The translations under genes were made by a program, and so were the position numbers. Source: Brassicibacter mesophilus (GTDB lineage Bacteria; Bacillota; Clostridia; Tissierellales; Proteiniboraceae). From it: DNA of 64,000 nucleotides. This document shows, piece by piece, positions 25,798-33,992 of this stretch. Position 1 is the stretch's first letter. Every line of letters starts with the position of its first letter. The DNA lies in contig NZ_JBNPXI010000002.1 of assembly GCF_050433385.1 (NCBI RefSeq), positions 124,001 to 188,000 on the forward strand, written 5' to 3'. The notes beneath the pieces are model-generated. The model did not search any database. It saw nothing but the letters and a program-made list of their open reading frames with translations, and was not told the origin of the DNA.

Positions 25798-26355
25798 ATG
25801 ATTTCAGCAAGTGATTTTAAAAAAGGTATTACTTTTGAAATGGATGGAGATATTTATCAAGTAATTGATTTTCAACATGTTAAACCTGGAAAAGGAGCTG
25901 CTTTTGTAAGAACTAAAATAAGAAATATAATAACTGGTGCTACAAAAGATACTTCATTTAATCCTAGTGATAAATATCCTAAGGCTCATATTGAGACTAA
26001 AGAAATGCAATATCTATACAATGATGGAGAGCTATACTATTTTATGGATGTTGAAACCTATGAGCAGGTACCATTTAATCATGAACAAGTTGAAGATGCA
26101 GTTAAATATATTAAAGAAAATGACACTGCAGTTATTAGATTCTATAAAGGTAAAGCATTTGAGGTTCAAGCTCCAAACTTTGTTGAATTAATAGTAACTC
26201 ATACTGAGCCAGGAGTTAAGGGAGATACAGCTACAGGAGCTACTAAGCCTGCAACGGTTGAAACAGGAGCAATTATTTCTGTACCTCTATTTATTAATAT
26301 TGAAGATAAAATTAAAATTGATACAAGAACTAATGAGTATTTGTCAAGAGTTTAG
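25798..26355 (+). CDS. efp: Translation elongation factor P
   Basis: Relieves ribosome stalling at polyproline. 185 residues, three beta-barrel domains. The domain I tip loop reads KPGKGAAFVR with the Lys that is modified in many species; domain III holds GDTATGATKPATVETGA. AGGAGGT lies before the ATG. No epmA/epmB or ymfI-like modification gene is in the window. The 254 bases upstream are AT-rich with no confident promoter call. Confidence 0.98.
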   Translation: MISASDFKKGITFEMDGDIYQVIDFQHVKPGKGAAFVRTKIRNIITGATKDTSFNPSDKYPKAHIETKEMQYLYNDGELYYFMDVETYEQVPFNHEQVEDAVKYIKENDTAVIRFYKGKAFEVQAPNFVELIVTHTEPGVKGDTATGATKPATVETGAIISVPLFINIEDKIKIDTRTNEYLSRV

Positions 26356-26399
26356 GCAATAATATAAAATGAAAAAACCGATAAAAGGAGGTCAATGTT

Positions 26400-26792
26400 A
26401 TGGAATACTTATATGAGAAAATTGCTTATCTTAGAGGGTTAGCAGAGGGGTTAGAAGTTGAAGAAAGCAGCAAAGAGGGTAAATTATTATTACATATAAT
26501 TGATACCCTAGAAGATTTTGCAGATGCTATGAATGATTTAAATGACGAACAAGATGAATTAAATGAATATGTTGATTTTATGGATGAAGACTTAGCTGAT
26601 GTGGAAGAAGAATTATTTGGTGAATTTGATGAAGATGATGACTATGAAGACTTTGAGGATGATATAGATTATTTAGAGTATATTTGTCCGCATTGTCACG
26701 AAACAATCTATCTAGATAAAGATTTATTTGATGAAGATGGAGAAACTGAATGCCCTAATTGCCATGAATTAATAGTATGTGATTGTGAATAA
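26400..26792 (+). CDS. CD1247-type acidic protein with zinc ribbon
   Basis: 130 residues. The N-terminal helical hairpin (YEKIAYLRGLAEGLEVEESSKEGKLL) matches the CD1247 N-terminal family of Clostridia. A very acidic middle (about residues 50-95) is followed by a C-terminal zinc ribbon with paired cysteines, CPHC and CPNC, and a final CDCE. Cytosolic; function unknown. A 44-base spacer with AAAGGAGG after efp, and a terminator right behind, suggest an efp bicistron. Confidence 0.8.
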   Translation: MEYLYEKIAYLRGLAEGLEVEESSKEGKLLLHIIDTLEDFADAMNDLNDEQDELNEYVDFMDEDLADVEEELFGEFDEDDDYEDFEDDIDYLEYICPHCHETIYLDKDLFDEDGETECPNCHELIVCDCE

Positions 26793-26800
26793 TAAAGCTA

Positions 26801-26834
26801 AAAACCTGATGTCAAAAGACATCAGGTTTTTTTT
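26801..26834 (+). terminator. Intrinsic terminator of efp unit
   Basis: Stem AAAACCTGATGTC/GACATCAGGTTTT, AAAA loop, and a run of eight T that overlaps the right arm. Confidence 0.9.
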
Positions 26835-26842
26835 CTTTTTTA

Positions 26843-26870
26843 GCATAATATAGAAAGCCTATCATACTTA
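26843..26870 (+). promoter_or_regulatory. SigE-like promoter of the spoIIIA operon
   Basis: GCATAAT as -35 and CATACTTA as -10, 13 bases apart, close to the mother-cell SigE consensus (kmATAtt / CATACAmT, usual spacing 14). It sits 21 bases before spoIIIAA, an operon that is SigE-controlled in Bacillus and Clostridia. Confidence 0.55.
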
Positions 26871-26891
26871 TATATAAAGGAGGGACAGGTC

Positions 26892-27902
26892 ATGAATGTA
26901 CAAATGAATAGTAATTTCAAGAAAAAAAAATTGTCCTTTAGTGATAACTCTTTTGAAAGAGTTATTGAATACTTAGATCCTATGCTTAGTGACTTAATGT
27001 CTAAAATATCATTGGAAGCTATGCATAGAATTGAGGAAATAAGGTTAAGGACTGAGAAACCTTTAATGGTATGTATGGAAGGTCTAGATTTTTATGTAAC
27101 TCATAATAGTGAAATATCAGAAAAAAATATTGATAGCTATATTGTTAGTAAAGACAATATTGTAAAGACATTTCAAATATTATGCAACTATTCTATTTAT
27201 TCTATAGAGGAAGAGCTGAGAAATGGATTTATTACGATAAAAGGTGGACATAGAGTGGGTATAGCAGGAAAGGCTGTTTATGGAAAAGGTGGTTTAGAAA
27301 CTATAAAAGATATTTCTTCACTCAATCTTAGAATAGCTAGACAAAAAATTGGTGTTTCGGACAAACTTTTCAAACATATTATAAAAAAACCAAATACAAT
27401 ATATCATACATTAATTGTATCACCCCCTCAGTGTGGAAAAACAACTATGTTAAGAGACTTAATAAGGAATATTAGTGATGGTGTACCTAGATATTCGTTT
27501 AGAGGAATAAAGGTTGGGATCGTTGACGAGAGATCAGAGTTAGGAGGACTGTATAGGGGTTCACCACAAAACAATGTTGGGGTAAGGACTGATATACTTG
27601 ATGGATGTCAAAAATATGATGGGATAATAATACTATTAAGGTCTATGTCTCCTAATGTAATAGCAACAGATGAACTGGGTGGTTCACAAGATATTAAGGC
27701 TATACATGAAGCGATTAAAGCAGGTGTTAAGATAATCGCTACAGTACACGGGGAAGACATAAATGACATATGTTCGAAGCCAAACCTTAGAGAAATAGTG
27801 AAAGAAAATATCTTTGAAAGAATAATTATACTAGACAATTCTCAAGGAGTAGGAACAGTACGCGACATAATAGATGGAACAAGCTATAAATCAATCATAT
27901 AG
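26892..27902 (+). CDS. spoIIIAA: Stage III sporulation protein AA (ATPase)
   Basis: Secretion-ATPase-like motor of the SpoIIIA-SpoIIQ channel between mother cell and forespore. 336 residues. N-terminal domain with EEIRLRTEKPL, then Walker A SPPQCGKTT, the VDERSELGG motif, Walker B RSMSPNVIATDELGG and an Arg-rich end. Start ATG 26892 follows AAAGGAGGG. First of eight contiguous spoIIIA genes. Confidence 0.97.
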   Translation: MNVQMNSNFKKKKLSFSDNSFERVIEYLDPMLSDLMSKISLEAMHRIEEIRLRTEKPLMVCMEGLDFYVTHNSEISEKNIDSYIVSKDNIVKTFQILCNYSIYSIEEELRNGFITIKGGHRVGIAGKAVYGKGGLETIKDISSLNLRIARQKIGVSDKLFKHIIKKPNTIYHTLIVSPPQCGKTTMLRDLIRNISDGVPRYSFRGIKVGIVDERSELGGLYRGSPQNNVGVRTDILDGCQKYDGIIILLRSMSPNVIATDELGGSQDIKAIHEAIKAGVKIIATVHGEDINDICSKPNLREIVKENIFERIIILDNSQGVGTVRDIIDGTSYKSII

Positions 27903-27928
27903 TAAGTGAAAAGACATGAGGTGAAAAA

Positions 27929-28453
27929 ATGTATATGATAAAAATATTTGGAAGCTTATTGATTATTATTTCATCTTCAACCTTGGGATTAATATATAGT
28001 AGGAGATTTAGGGATAGAGTTAATAATCTTAAATTGTTATATAATTGTGTCCAATTATTAGAAACTGAAATAATTTATTCTGCAAATCCAATACCGGATG
28101 CTTTAGATGAGGTATATAGGAAAGGAAATAAAAAAGTTTCTTATGTTTTTAAAGATATAAAAGAACATCTTGTTTCTAATAGAAACTTCACTTTACTTGA
28201 TAGTTTTATATATGCATCAGATATATTAAAGGAAAGAATGTATTTAGAAAATGAGGATATAGAGGTTATATTGTCACTTGGACGGAGTTTGGGTGCATCT
28301 GATAGGTCTGATCAAGAAAAGCATTTTAAAACTGTATTAGTTCAACTTCAGGCACAACAAGGAGATGCTGAAGAAAAGAAAAACAACAATGTCAAGCTTT
28401 ATAAGAGTTTGGGAGTACTAATAGGATTTGCTATAGTTTTGGTTCTATATTGA
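27929..28453 (+). CDS. spoIIIAB: Stage III sporulation protein AB
   Basis: 174 residues. N- and C-terminal hydrophobic helices (about 3-22 and 155-173) flank a helical domain resembling the T2SS F-platform fold, with LLYNCVQLLETEIIYSANP and LGRSLGASDRSDQEKHF typical of the family. Membrane component of the SpoIIIA channel, presumed partner of the AA ATPase. AGGTG precedes ATG 27929. Confidence 0.94.
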   Translation: MYMIKIFGSLLIIISSSTLGLIYSRRFRDRVNNLKLLYNCVQLLETEIIYSANPIPDALDEVYRKGNKKVSYVFKDIKEHLVSNRNFTLLDSFIYASDILKERMYLENEDIEVILSLGRSLGASDRSDQEKHFKTVLVQLQAQQGDAEEKKNNNVKLYKSLGVLIGFAIVLVLY

Positions 28454-28472
28454 TATAGAAGGAGGTAATGTT

Positions 28473-28670
28473 ATGAATGTAGATTTGATTTTTAAGATTG
28501 CAGGTATTGGTATAGTTGTAGGAATATTGCATAATGTTCTTGCGAAAATTGGTAAAGAAGAATATGCGCATATAGCAACTTTAGTGGGAGTTGTAATAGT
28601 GTTGACAATGGTAATAAACCTAATAAGCAAACTGTTTGATAGCGTAAAAACCATATTTCAATTATATTGA
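28473..28670 (+). CDS. spoIIIAC: Stage III sporulation protein AC
   Basis: 65-residue, two-helix membrane protein (helices about 5-23 and 33-53) with conserved IFKIAGIGIVVGILH and KEEYAHIATLVG. Full length for the family. GAAGGAGGT precedes the start. Channel component in the mother-cell-derived membrane. Confidence 0.95.
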   Translation: MNVDLIFKIAGIGIVVGILHNVLAKIGKEEYAHIATLVGVVIVLTMVINLISKLFDSVKTIFQLY

Positions 28671-28685
28671 CGAGGAAGATATATT

Positions 28686-29072
28686 ATGGAGATACTTCAG
28701 ATTGTAGGGATAGGAATAATAGCTACTATACTTGCTGTTGTTTTGAGACAGCAAAAGCCTGAATATGCACTTCAAATAAGTATTGTTACAGGCTTATTGA
28801 TTTTTCTATTTGTTATTACGAAACTCAATTACGTTGTACAAGTATTAAGTAATTTAGCTGAAAGAGTTGATTTAAATTTTTTGTACTTCTCAACCATACT
28901 TAAAGTAATAGGTATTGCTTATATAGCTGAATTTGGAGCGCAGATATCGAGAGACGCTGGGGAAAATGCTATAGCTTCAAAAATAGAGCTTGGCGGGAAA
29001 ATACTTATTATGGTTCTTGCTATTCCAATCTTAACAGCATTACTAGATTTGATAATCAAAATAATACCTTAA
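28686..29072 (+). CDS. spoIIIAD: Stage III sporulation protein AD
   Basis: 128 residues, about four membrane helices. The N-terminal half resembles SpoIIIAC (IVGIGIIATILAVVLRQQKPEYALQISI), an old duplication known in the family. Motif AEFGAQISRDAGENAIASKIELGGK is diagnostic. It starts 15 bases after spoIIIAC. Confidence 0.96.
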   Translation: MEILQIVGIGIIATILAVVLRQQKPEYALQISIVTGLLIFLFVITKLNYVVQVLSNLAERVDLNFLYFSTILKVIGIAYIAEFGAQISRDAGENAIASKIELGGKILIMVLAIPILTALLDLIIKIIP

Positions 29073-29083
29073 GGTGTGAAAAG

Positions 29084-30271
29084 ATGAAAAGAAAAACACT
29101 AATTATTTTCATTATTACAATCATAACTTTTGTTCCATGTATTGCATATTCATATGATGGTGATGATGAGAATCTGAGTCTCGACAATTTGATTGAGCAG
29201 CAGATAGATAATTTAAAGATAGAGGAGCTAGAAAGATTAGTAAAAGACATTAGTAGGACAACAGATGATATATTACCAGAAATTGATTTTAAAGAATTTA
29301 TGGTTTCCTTGATTAAGGGTGAAAAGGTTTTAGAAGGTAAAGATTTGGTAAATGGAATCTTTAAACTTGTTTTTAGGGAGGTTATAGCTAATTCAAGCTT
29401 ATTAGTGAAACTTTTAGTACTTAGCATAATCTGCTCTGTCTTAATGAATTTACAAAGTGCATTTGAAAAAGATACTGTTGGAGAGCTCGCATTTTATGTA
29501 TGCTATTTAGTTCTCACTTCTATTGCTATAAAGAGTTTTATTATGGCTATGGATATAGCAAAAAGTGCCATTAATGACATGGTTATTCTAATGCAAGTGC
29601 TTCTACCTACACTTTTAACTCTATTGTTAGCAGTAGGAGGTATTACTTCCTCGGCATTATTTAGACCGATAATATTAGGAGCGGTAAGCGTAGTGAGTAC
29701 ACTTATGAGAGATATAATTCTACCAATGATTTTTTTTGGAGCAATTGTTGGAATTGTAAGCAAGATTTCTAGTAGGATACAAATATCAAGATTATCAGGA
29801 CTTATAAGACAGATATCAACTGGAATAATTGGAGTGGTACTTACTATTTTTATTGGAATAATATCTATACAAGGGGTGACTTCGTCAAAAGTAGATGGAG
29901 TGACTATAAGAACAGCAAAGTTTGCTGTAGATAAATTCGTTCCTATAGTCGGAAAATTTCTTTCTGATGCAATGGAAACGGTCGTTGGGTGTTCTATGAT
30001 ATTAAAGAATGCTGTAGGAGTAATAGGAATGATAGCGTTATTCCTTATTTGTATCATACCAGTTATGAAAATAATCTCTTTAATTATTGTATATAAGCTT
30101 ACTAGTGCTGTTATTGAACCAATCGCTAATAACAGAATAGTAGATTGCTTAGGAGAAATAAGCAAATCGCTTATTATGCTCTTGGCAACAGTTTCAGCTG
30201 TAGGTGTTATGTTCTTTATTGCAGTTACAATAATAATTGGAGCTGGCAATATTACAGTTATGCTAAGGTAG
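29084..30271 (+). CDS. spoIIIAE: Stage III sporulation protein AE
   Basis: Largest integral membrane component of the channel, 395 residues. A signal-like N-terminal helix (about 5-22), an acidic extracellular stretch, then about seven helices; family landmarks are AVGGITSSALFRPIILGAV and SGLIRQISTGIIG. The start ATG 29084 has AAGGTG upstream. A long minus-strand open frame inside this gene is a codon-bias shadow. Confidence 0.96.
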   Translation: MKRKTLIIFIITIITFVPCIAYSYDGDDENLSLDNLIEQQIDNLKIEELERLVKDISRTTDDILPEIDFKEFMVSLIKGEKVLEGKDLVNGIFKLVFREVIANSSLLVKLLVLSIICSVLMNLQSAFEKDTVGELAFYVCYLVLTSIAIKSFIMAMDIAKSAINDMVILMQVLLPTLLTLLLAVGGITSSALFRPIILGAVSVVSTLMRDIILPMIFFGAIVGIVSKISSRIQISRLSGLIRQISTGIIGVVLTIFIGIISIQGVTSSKVDGVTIRTAKFAVDKFVPIVGKFLSDAMETVVGCSMILKNAVGVIGMIALFLICIIPVMKIISLIIVYKLTSAVIEPIANNRIVDCLGEISKSLIMLLATVSAVGVMFFIAVTIIIGAGNITVMLR

Positions 30272-30279
30272 GTGATTAA

Positions 30280-30906
30280 ATGATAAATTTTATGAGAGAG
30301 TGGATTATTAATATAGTCATAATGATTGTATTTGTTACTTTTCTCGAGATTATTTTACCTAGCAGCAATATGAAAAGGTACATACAAATGATAATTGGGC
30401 TATTAATTATTATAGTTTTAATAAATCCATTCATAAATTTGATAACTAAAGATATAAATATAGAAAGAGAAGTTTTTGCTAATATAGGAGAATCATTTTC
30501 TTATGATCAAACTGGGAACTCAGAATATATTGAACTGCAGAATAAACAGATAATCAACATGTATAAGCAAAAGTTGCATAAAGAGATCAGCGAGATGGTA
30601 TCTAAAGAGGGTGATTTTGATATCTTAAATCTAGACATTGATATTATAGAGGACAGCATTCAAAATAATTATGGAGATATAACTAGAATAGAACTTGCTA
30701 TCATGACAGCAAAAAAAGAAGGTATTCAGAAAAATGATGAAATCAAAGTCAATAAGATTCAAGATGTTGTAATAAGTACGCTAGATAGTGACTCGACTAA
30801 AAGCATTCAAACATCTGAAAGTTGCAAAAAAATACAAAAAAAAATCTCTGAGTATTATAAAATCTCTGAAGATAAAGTTTTAGTATATTTAGAAACAGAA
30901 AGCTAA
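30280..30906 (+). CDS. spoIIIAF: Stage III sporulation protein AF
   Basis: 208 residues. Two N-terminal helices (about 6-25 and 35-55, the latter MIIGLLIIIVLINPFINL) and a soluble ring-building domain (about 130-208), as in the family. The gene begins eight bases after spoIIIAE with AGGTG. Confidence 0.93.
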   Translation: MINFMREWIINIVIMIVFVTFLEIILPSSNMKRYIQMIIGLLIIIVLINPFINLITKDINIEREVFANIGESFSYDQTGNSEYIELQNKQIINMYKQKLHKEISEMVSKEGDFDILNLDIDIIEDSIQNNYGDITRIELAIMTAKKEGIQKNDEIKVNKIQDVVISTLDSDSTKSIQTSESCKKIQKKISEYYKISEDKVLVYLETES

Positions 30907-30919
30907 TAGGGGGGAAAAC

Positions 30920-31510
30920 ATGTTAGAAAAAATAAAAGAAATGGTAAGTAAAGATAAGTCTAAGAAATTTACATCTAACCTTATCATACTGCTTTGTTTA
31001 GGAGTACTGATAGTTATTATGTCAAATGTATTTTTTTCTAATGATGAGAAGGACAATTTCTCCTTATCTACGGGAGAGACTGTTCAAGACAAATATACTA
31101 GCATTGAGGATAATTTATTTGAAGATTATTCTTCTACTATAGAATCAAAACTTAAAAATATACTAGGACAAATCAAGGGAGTGGGCAAAGTTAACGTAAT
31201 GATTACTTTAGAAGATACTGCAGAGCGAATACCTGCATTTAATACAACACAAATGAATGAAAAAACTGATGAAAAAGATGCACAAGGAGGAGCTAGGGAA
31301 GTTGTTAGAGAGGATTTAACGCAACAAGTAGTCACAGGAAGCGGGAATGAGTCACTAATGATAATAAAAGAAGTAAAGCCAAAGGTAAGAGGTGTAGTGG
31401 TGGTAGCAGAAGGTGCAGAGAATATTGAAGTAAAGGAGAAACTATATTCAGCTGTAAAAACGGTTCTTGGCATATCTGGTAATAAAGTGGAAATTTATTC
31501 AAGTAATTAG
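30920..31510 (+). CDS. spoIIIAG: Stage III sporulation protein AG
   Basis: 196 residues. One membrane helix (about 20-40) then a ring-building domain: LKNILGQIKGVGKVNVMITLE, and KPKVRGVVVVAEGAENIEVKEKL, the characteristic SpoIIIAG motif. Forms a large ring in the intermembrane space. GGGGGG precedes the ATG. Confidence 0.95.
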   Translation: MLEKIKEMVSKDKSKKFTSNLIILLCLGVLIVIMSNVFFSNDEKDNFSLSTGETVQDKYTSIEDNLFEDYSSTIESKLKNILGQIKGVGKVNVMITLEDTAERIPAFNTTQMNEKTDEKDAQGGAREVVREDLTQQVVTGSGNESLMIIKEVKPKVRGVVVVAEGAENIEVKEKLYSAVKTVLGISGNKVEIYSSN

Positions 31511-31521
31511 GAGGGGTTTAT

Positions 31522-32190
31522 ATGATATTAAAGAAAAAAACAGTTCTTATTATTTCTCTAATTTGTTTGCTTGTAGTAGTTGGATATCTTAATCATCAGC
31601 TAACAAAAAAATCCTTACTTCAATCCTCAAATGAGTACCAGCAGCATGAAGAAGATCAGCTTATGAAAATAAATAGTTTAGTAGATGATAGCATTGTAGA
31701 AACAGTGTCAGAAAATTTATCTGAAGTAGAATTAGATGATATACCAGTTGTTGACAGTAGGGATAGTATGATAGATGATCTTAAAACTGATACAGATGAT
31801 GATATAGAAGAAACAATTACAAAAGAAGAAAATATGAGGAGTAGTAATTATTTTATTGAATACAGACTATCAAGAGATAAGCTTAGAGCAAGCTTGATTG
31901 AAAGGTTAAATGAAATAGTAAACAATGAAAAGACTAACGAGGATATGAGAACTAACGCTCAAAATGAAATAATAAGTATTGGTCAGATAGCAGAAACAGA
32001 ATTATATGTAGAGGGCTTAGTTAAAGCTAAAGGTTTTGAAGATGCTCTAGTTTTTTTAAAGAATGACAGTGCCAGAGTAGTAGTTTCTGTAAAAGAGCTT
32101 TCTGAACAAGATGTTATGAAAATACTTGAAATTGTAAAAAGTGAAACTAGTATTGATCCTTCCAACATCAAAATAATGAAAAAGTTTTAG
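31522..32190 (+). CDS. spoIIIAH: Stage III sporulation protein AH
   Basis: 222 residues. One N-terminal helix (about 6-22), an acidic linker (about 60-105), then a YscJ/FliF-like ring domain (YFIEYRLSRDKLRASLIERL; LVKAKGFEDALVFL). Mother-cell partner of forespore SpoIIQ. SpoIIQ is not in the window. Last gene of the operon. Confidence 0.95.
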   Translation: MILKKKTVLIISLICLLVVVGYLNHQLTKKSLLQSSNEYQQHEEDQLMKINSLVDDSIVETVSENLSEVELDDIPVVDSRDSMIDDLKTDTDDDIEETITKEENMRSSNYFIEYRLSRDKLRASLIERLNEIVNNEKTNEDMRTNAQNEIISIGQIAETELYVEGLVKAKGFEDALVFLKNDSARVVVSVKELSEQDVMKILEIVKSETSIDPSNIKIMKKF

Positions 32191-32196
32191 TAATGT

Positions 32197-32225
32197 TTGT
32201 AAATGTATAGACGTTTTGGTATAAT
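32197..32225 (+). promoter_or_regulatory. SigA-type promoter for the asp23 unit
   Basis: TTGTAA, 17 bases, then a perfect TATAAT. It lies six bases after the spoIIIAH stop and about 39 bases before the asp23 start, separating a vegetative unit from the sporulation operon. Confidence 0.7.
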
Positions 32226-32263
32226 ATCTGTATAGAATTTAAACGATGCTGGAGGTGAATTTC

Positions 32264-32671
32264 TTGTCAAACGTTGATAAACAAGATGATATAGTAGACT
32301 ATGGACAAATCAAAATAGCAGATGAAGTGGTAGGCATTATTGCTGGTCTAGCAGCTACAGAAGTAAAAGGTGTTGCAGGTATGAGTGGTGGCATAGCCGG
32401 AGGTATTGCAGAAATCCTTGGAAGAAAGAATCTCAATAAAGGCGTAAAAGTTGAAGTTGGAGAAAGGGAAGCTGCAATTGATTTATACATAATAGTTGAA
32501 TATGGTGCTAAAATTCCTGAAGTAGCTTGGGAAATACAAGAAAGTGTTAAAAATGCTGTTGAAACTATGACAGGATTGAATGTTGTTGAAGTGAATATCA
32601 ATATTCAAGGTGTAAATATAGAAAAAGAACAGAAAGAAGAAGAAGACCAATCACAGACTAGAGTAAAATAG
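32264..32671 (+). CDS. Asp23/Gls24 family envelope stress protein
   Basis: 135 residues. Core motif VVGIIAGLAATEVKGVAGMSGG and VEVGEREAAIDLYIIVEYG; the basic/acidic tail is Gln- and Glu-rich. Asp23 proteins form a membrane-proximal layer held by AmaP, which is encoded next. An ATG at 32246 lies upstream of GGAGGTG (32251-32257), while TTG 32264 is six bases downstream of it and is preferred. Confidence 0.9.
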   Translation: MSNVDKQDDIVDYGQIKIADEVVGIIAGLAATEVKGVAGMSGGIAGGIAEILGRKNLNKGVKVEVGEREAAIDLYIIVEYGAKIPEVAWEIQESVKNAVETMTGLNVVEVNINIQGVNIEKEQKEEEDQSQTRVK

Positions 32672-32678
32672 TAAACAA

Positions 32679-32702
32679 AACCCTCTGAAAATTCAGAGGG
32701 TT
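32679..32702 (+). terminator. Attenuator-like hairpin between asp23 and amaP
   Basis: AACCCTCTGA/TCAGAGGGTT with a four-base loop, followed by a broken T tract (AATTTAAG). Probably partial, letting asp23 be expressed above amaP. Confidence 0.5.
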
Positions 32703-32732
32703 AATTTAAGTTATATTAAGGAAGGTGTGGAT

Positions 32733-33272
32733 ATGAAAATATTAGATAGAATAGTGCTAACAATTTATACTTTTTGTTTAGCGATTGTTTCTATAGTGTT
32801 TATTTTGATACCTTTTGATCTAATCAGTGCTTTGTCAATTAACAATGTAGAGATGTACTTTAATTCTGTAAAAGGAAATTATTTATACTCAATAATTGGA
32901 CTAGCATTCTTGCTTGTTAGCATTAGATTTTTGTTATCAGGATTGAGCAGTAAAAAGAAGGAAAAATATATTGTTAGGCATACAAATCTCGGTGAATTAA
33001 AAATTTCTACTCAAACAGTTGAAGGCCTTGCACAAAGTATTACATCTAATTTTACAGGTATTAAAGACATAAAAACAAACGTTATCGTTGAAGAAGAAGG
33101 GTTAATTATATCTATAAAAGGATTAGTAAATCCAGATGTAATTATTCCAGAGACTACTGTAAGTATACAAAACAAGGTTAAAGAACATATAGAAAAGTGT
33201 ACTGGAGTTGAAGTACAGGAGATAAAAGTTGAAATAATTAATATTACAACACCAACAAAAGTGGTAAAATAA
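32733..33272 (+). CDS. amaP: Alkaline shock membrane anchor AmaP-like
   Basis: 179 residues. Two membrane helices (about 8-30 and 50-70) and a cytoplasmic domain similar to Asp23 (GELKISTQTVEGLAQSI), the architecture of AmaP. AAGGAAGGTG lies before ATG 32733; GTG 32727 is too close to the site. Operon with asp23 and the DUF2273 gene. Confidence 0.85.
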   Translation: MKILDRIVLTIYTFCLAIVSIVFILIPFDLISALSINNVEMYFNSVKGNYLYSIIGLAFLLVSIRFLLSGLSSKKKEKYIVRHTNLGELKISTQTVEGLAQSITSNFTGIKDIKTNVIVEEEGLIISIKGLVNPDVIIPETTVSIQNKVKEHIEKCTGVEVQEIKVEIINITTPTKVVK

Positions 33273-33293
33273 TTTTAATAAAGGGTGTCTAAT

Positions 33294-33521
33294 ATGATAA
33301 AGGAAAGTATTATAAGTCTATTAGAAAAACATCAAGGTAAAGTAGTGGGCAGTTTAGTTGGATTTATTGCTGCAGTGATTATTTTACTCATTGGTTTCTT
33401 TAGAGCTTTGTTTATTGCAATATGTATTACTATAGGATATTATTTAGGGAGTAAAATAGATGGCAAGGAAAGCTTAAGCGAAATACTAGATAGAATACTT
33501 CCTCCTGGAAAGATCAAATAG
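33294..33521 (+). CDS. DUF2273 small membrane protein
   Basis: 75 residues, hairpin of two helices (about 18-52) with GKVVGSLVGFIAAVIILLIGF and a GYYLGSKIDG turn, matching DUF2273, which accompanies Asp23/AmaP in Firmicutes. GTG 33285 is within the ribosome site AAGGGTG; ATG 33294 is chosen. Confidence 0.88.
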   Translation: MIKESIISLLEKHQGKVVGSLVGFIAAVIILLIGFFRALFIAICITIGYYLGSKIDGKESLSEILDRILPPGKIK

Positions 33522-33578
33522 TACATATAATATTAAAAATGACGAAAACTAATATAATAAAGCATAAGGAGGATAAAT

Positions 33579-33992
33579 ATGGGGAGGAAATTTGCAAGAG
33601 AGTCAGCTATGAAACTATTGTTTCAAATGGAAGCAAATAATGATTTTACCGAAAATATAGTAGATTTATTTATGGCAAACAATGAATTAAATGGTGAAGA
33701 TAAAGACTATATCTTTAAAACTGTAAATAAGATAGTACAAAATAAAGAAGAAATAGATAGGAACATAGAAAAATATTCTCAAGGGTGGAGACTAAATAGG
33801 ATGCCCAAAGTCGACTTGGCAGTTTTAAGAATTGCTGTGTTTGAAATAATGTATGAAGAAGAAATCCCTATAGAAGTTTCAATAAATGAAGCTATAGATA
33901 TTGTAAAAAAATACAGTACAAGCGAGTCTAGCAAGTTTGTTAATGGACTTTTAGGTGGATTAGTACGTGATAGAGATGACAATAATGGATAG
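33579..33992 (+). CDS. nusB: Transcription antitermination factor NusB
   Basis: 137 residues, all-helical. Landmarks are RESAMKLLFQME, WRLNRMPKVDLAVLRIAVFE and IPIEVSINEAIDIVKKYS. Binds boxA RNA with NusE for rRNA antitermination. AAGGAGG precedes the ATG. The end overlaps the next gene by eight bases. Confidence 0.97.
   Translation: MGRKFARESAMKLLFQMEANNDFTENIVDLFMANNELNGEDKDYIFKTVNKIVQNKEEIDRNIEKYSQGWRLNRMPKVDLAVLRIAVFEIMYEEEIPIEVSINEAIDIVKKYSTSESSKFVNGLLGGLVRDRDDNNG

Noticed and set aside
25937..26191. 84-codon frame within efp
   Set aside because: Out-of-phase shadow of a highly conserved gene.
29503..30249. 248-codon minus-strand open frame inside spoIIIAE
   Set aside because: It mirrors the codon pattern of spoIIIAE, has no ribosome site and an unnatural Ile/Thr-rich composition.
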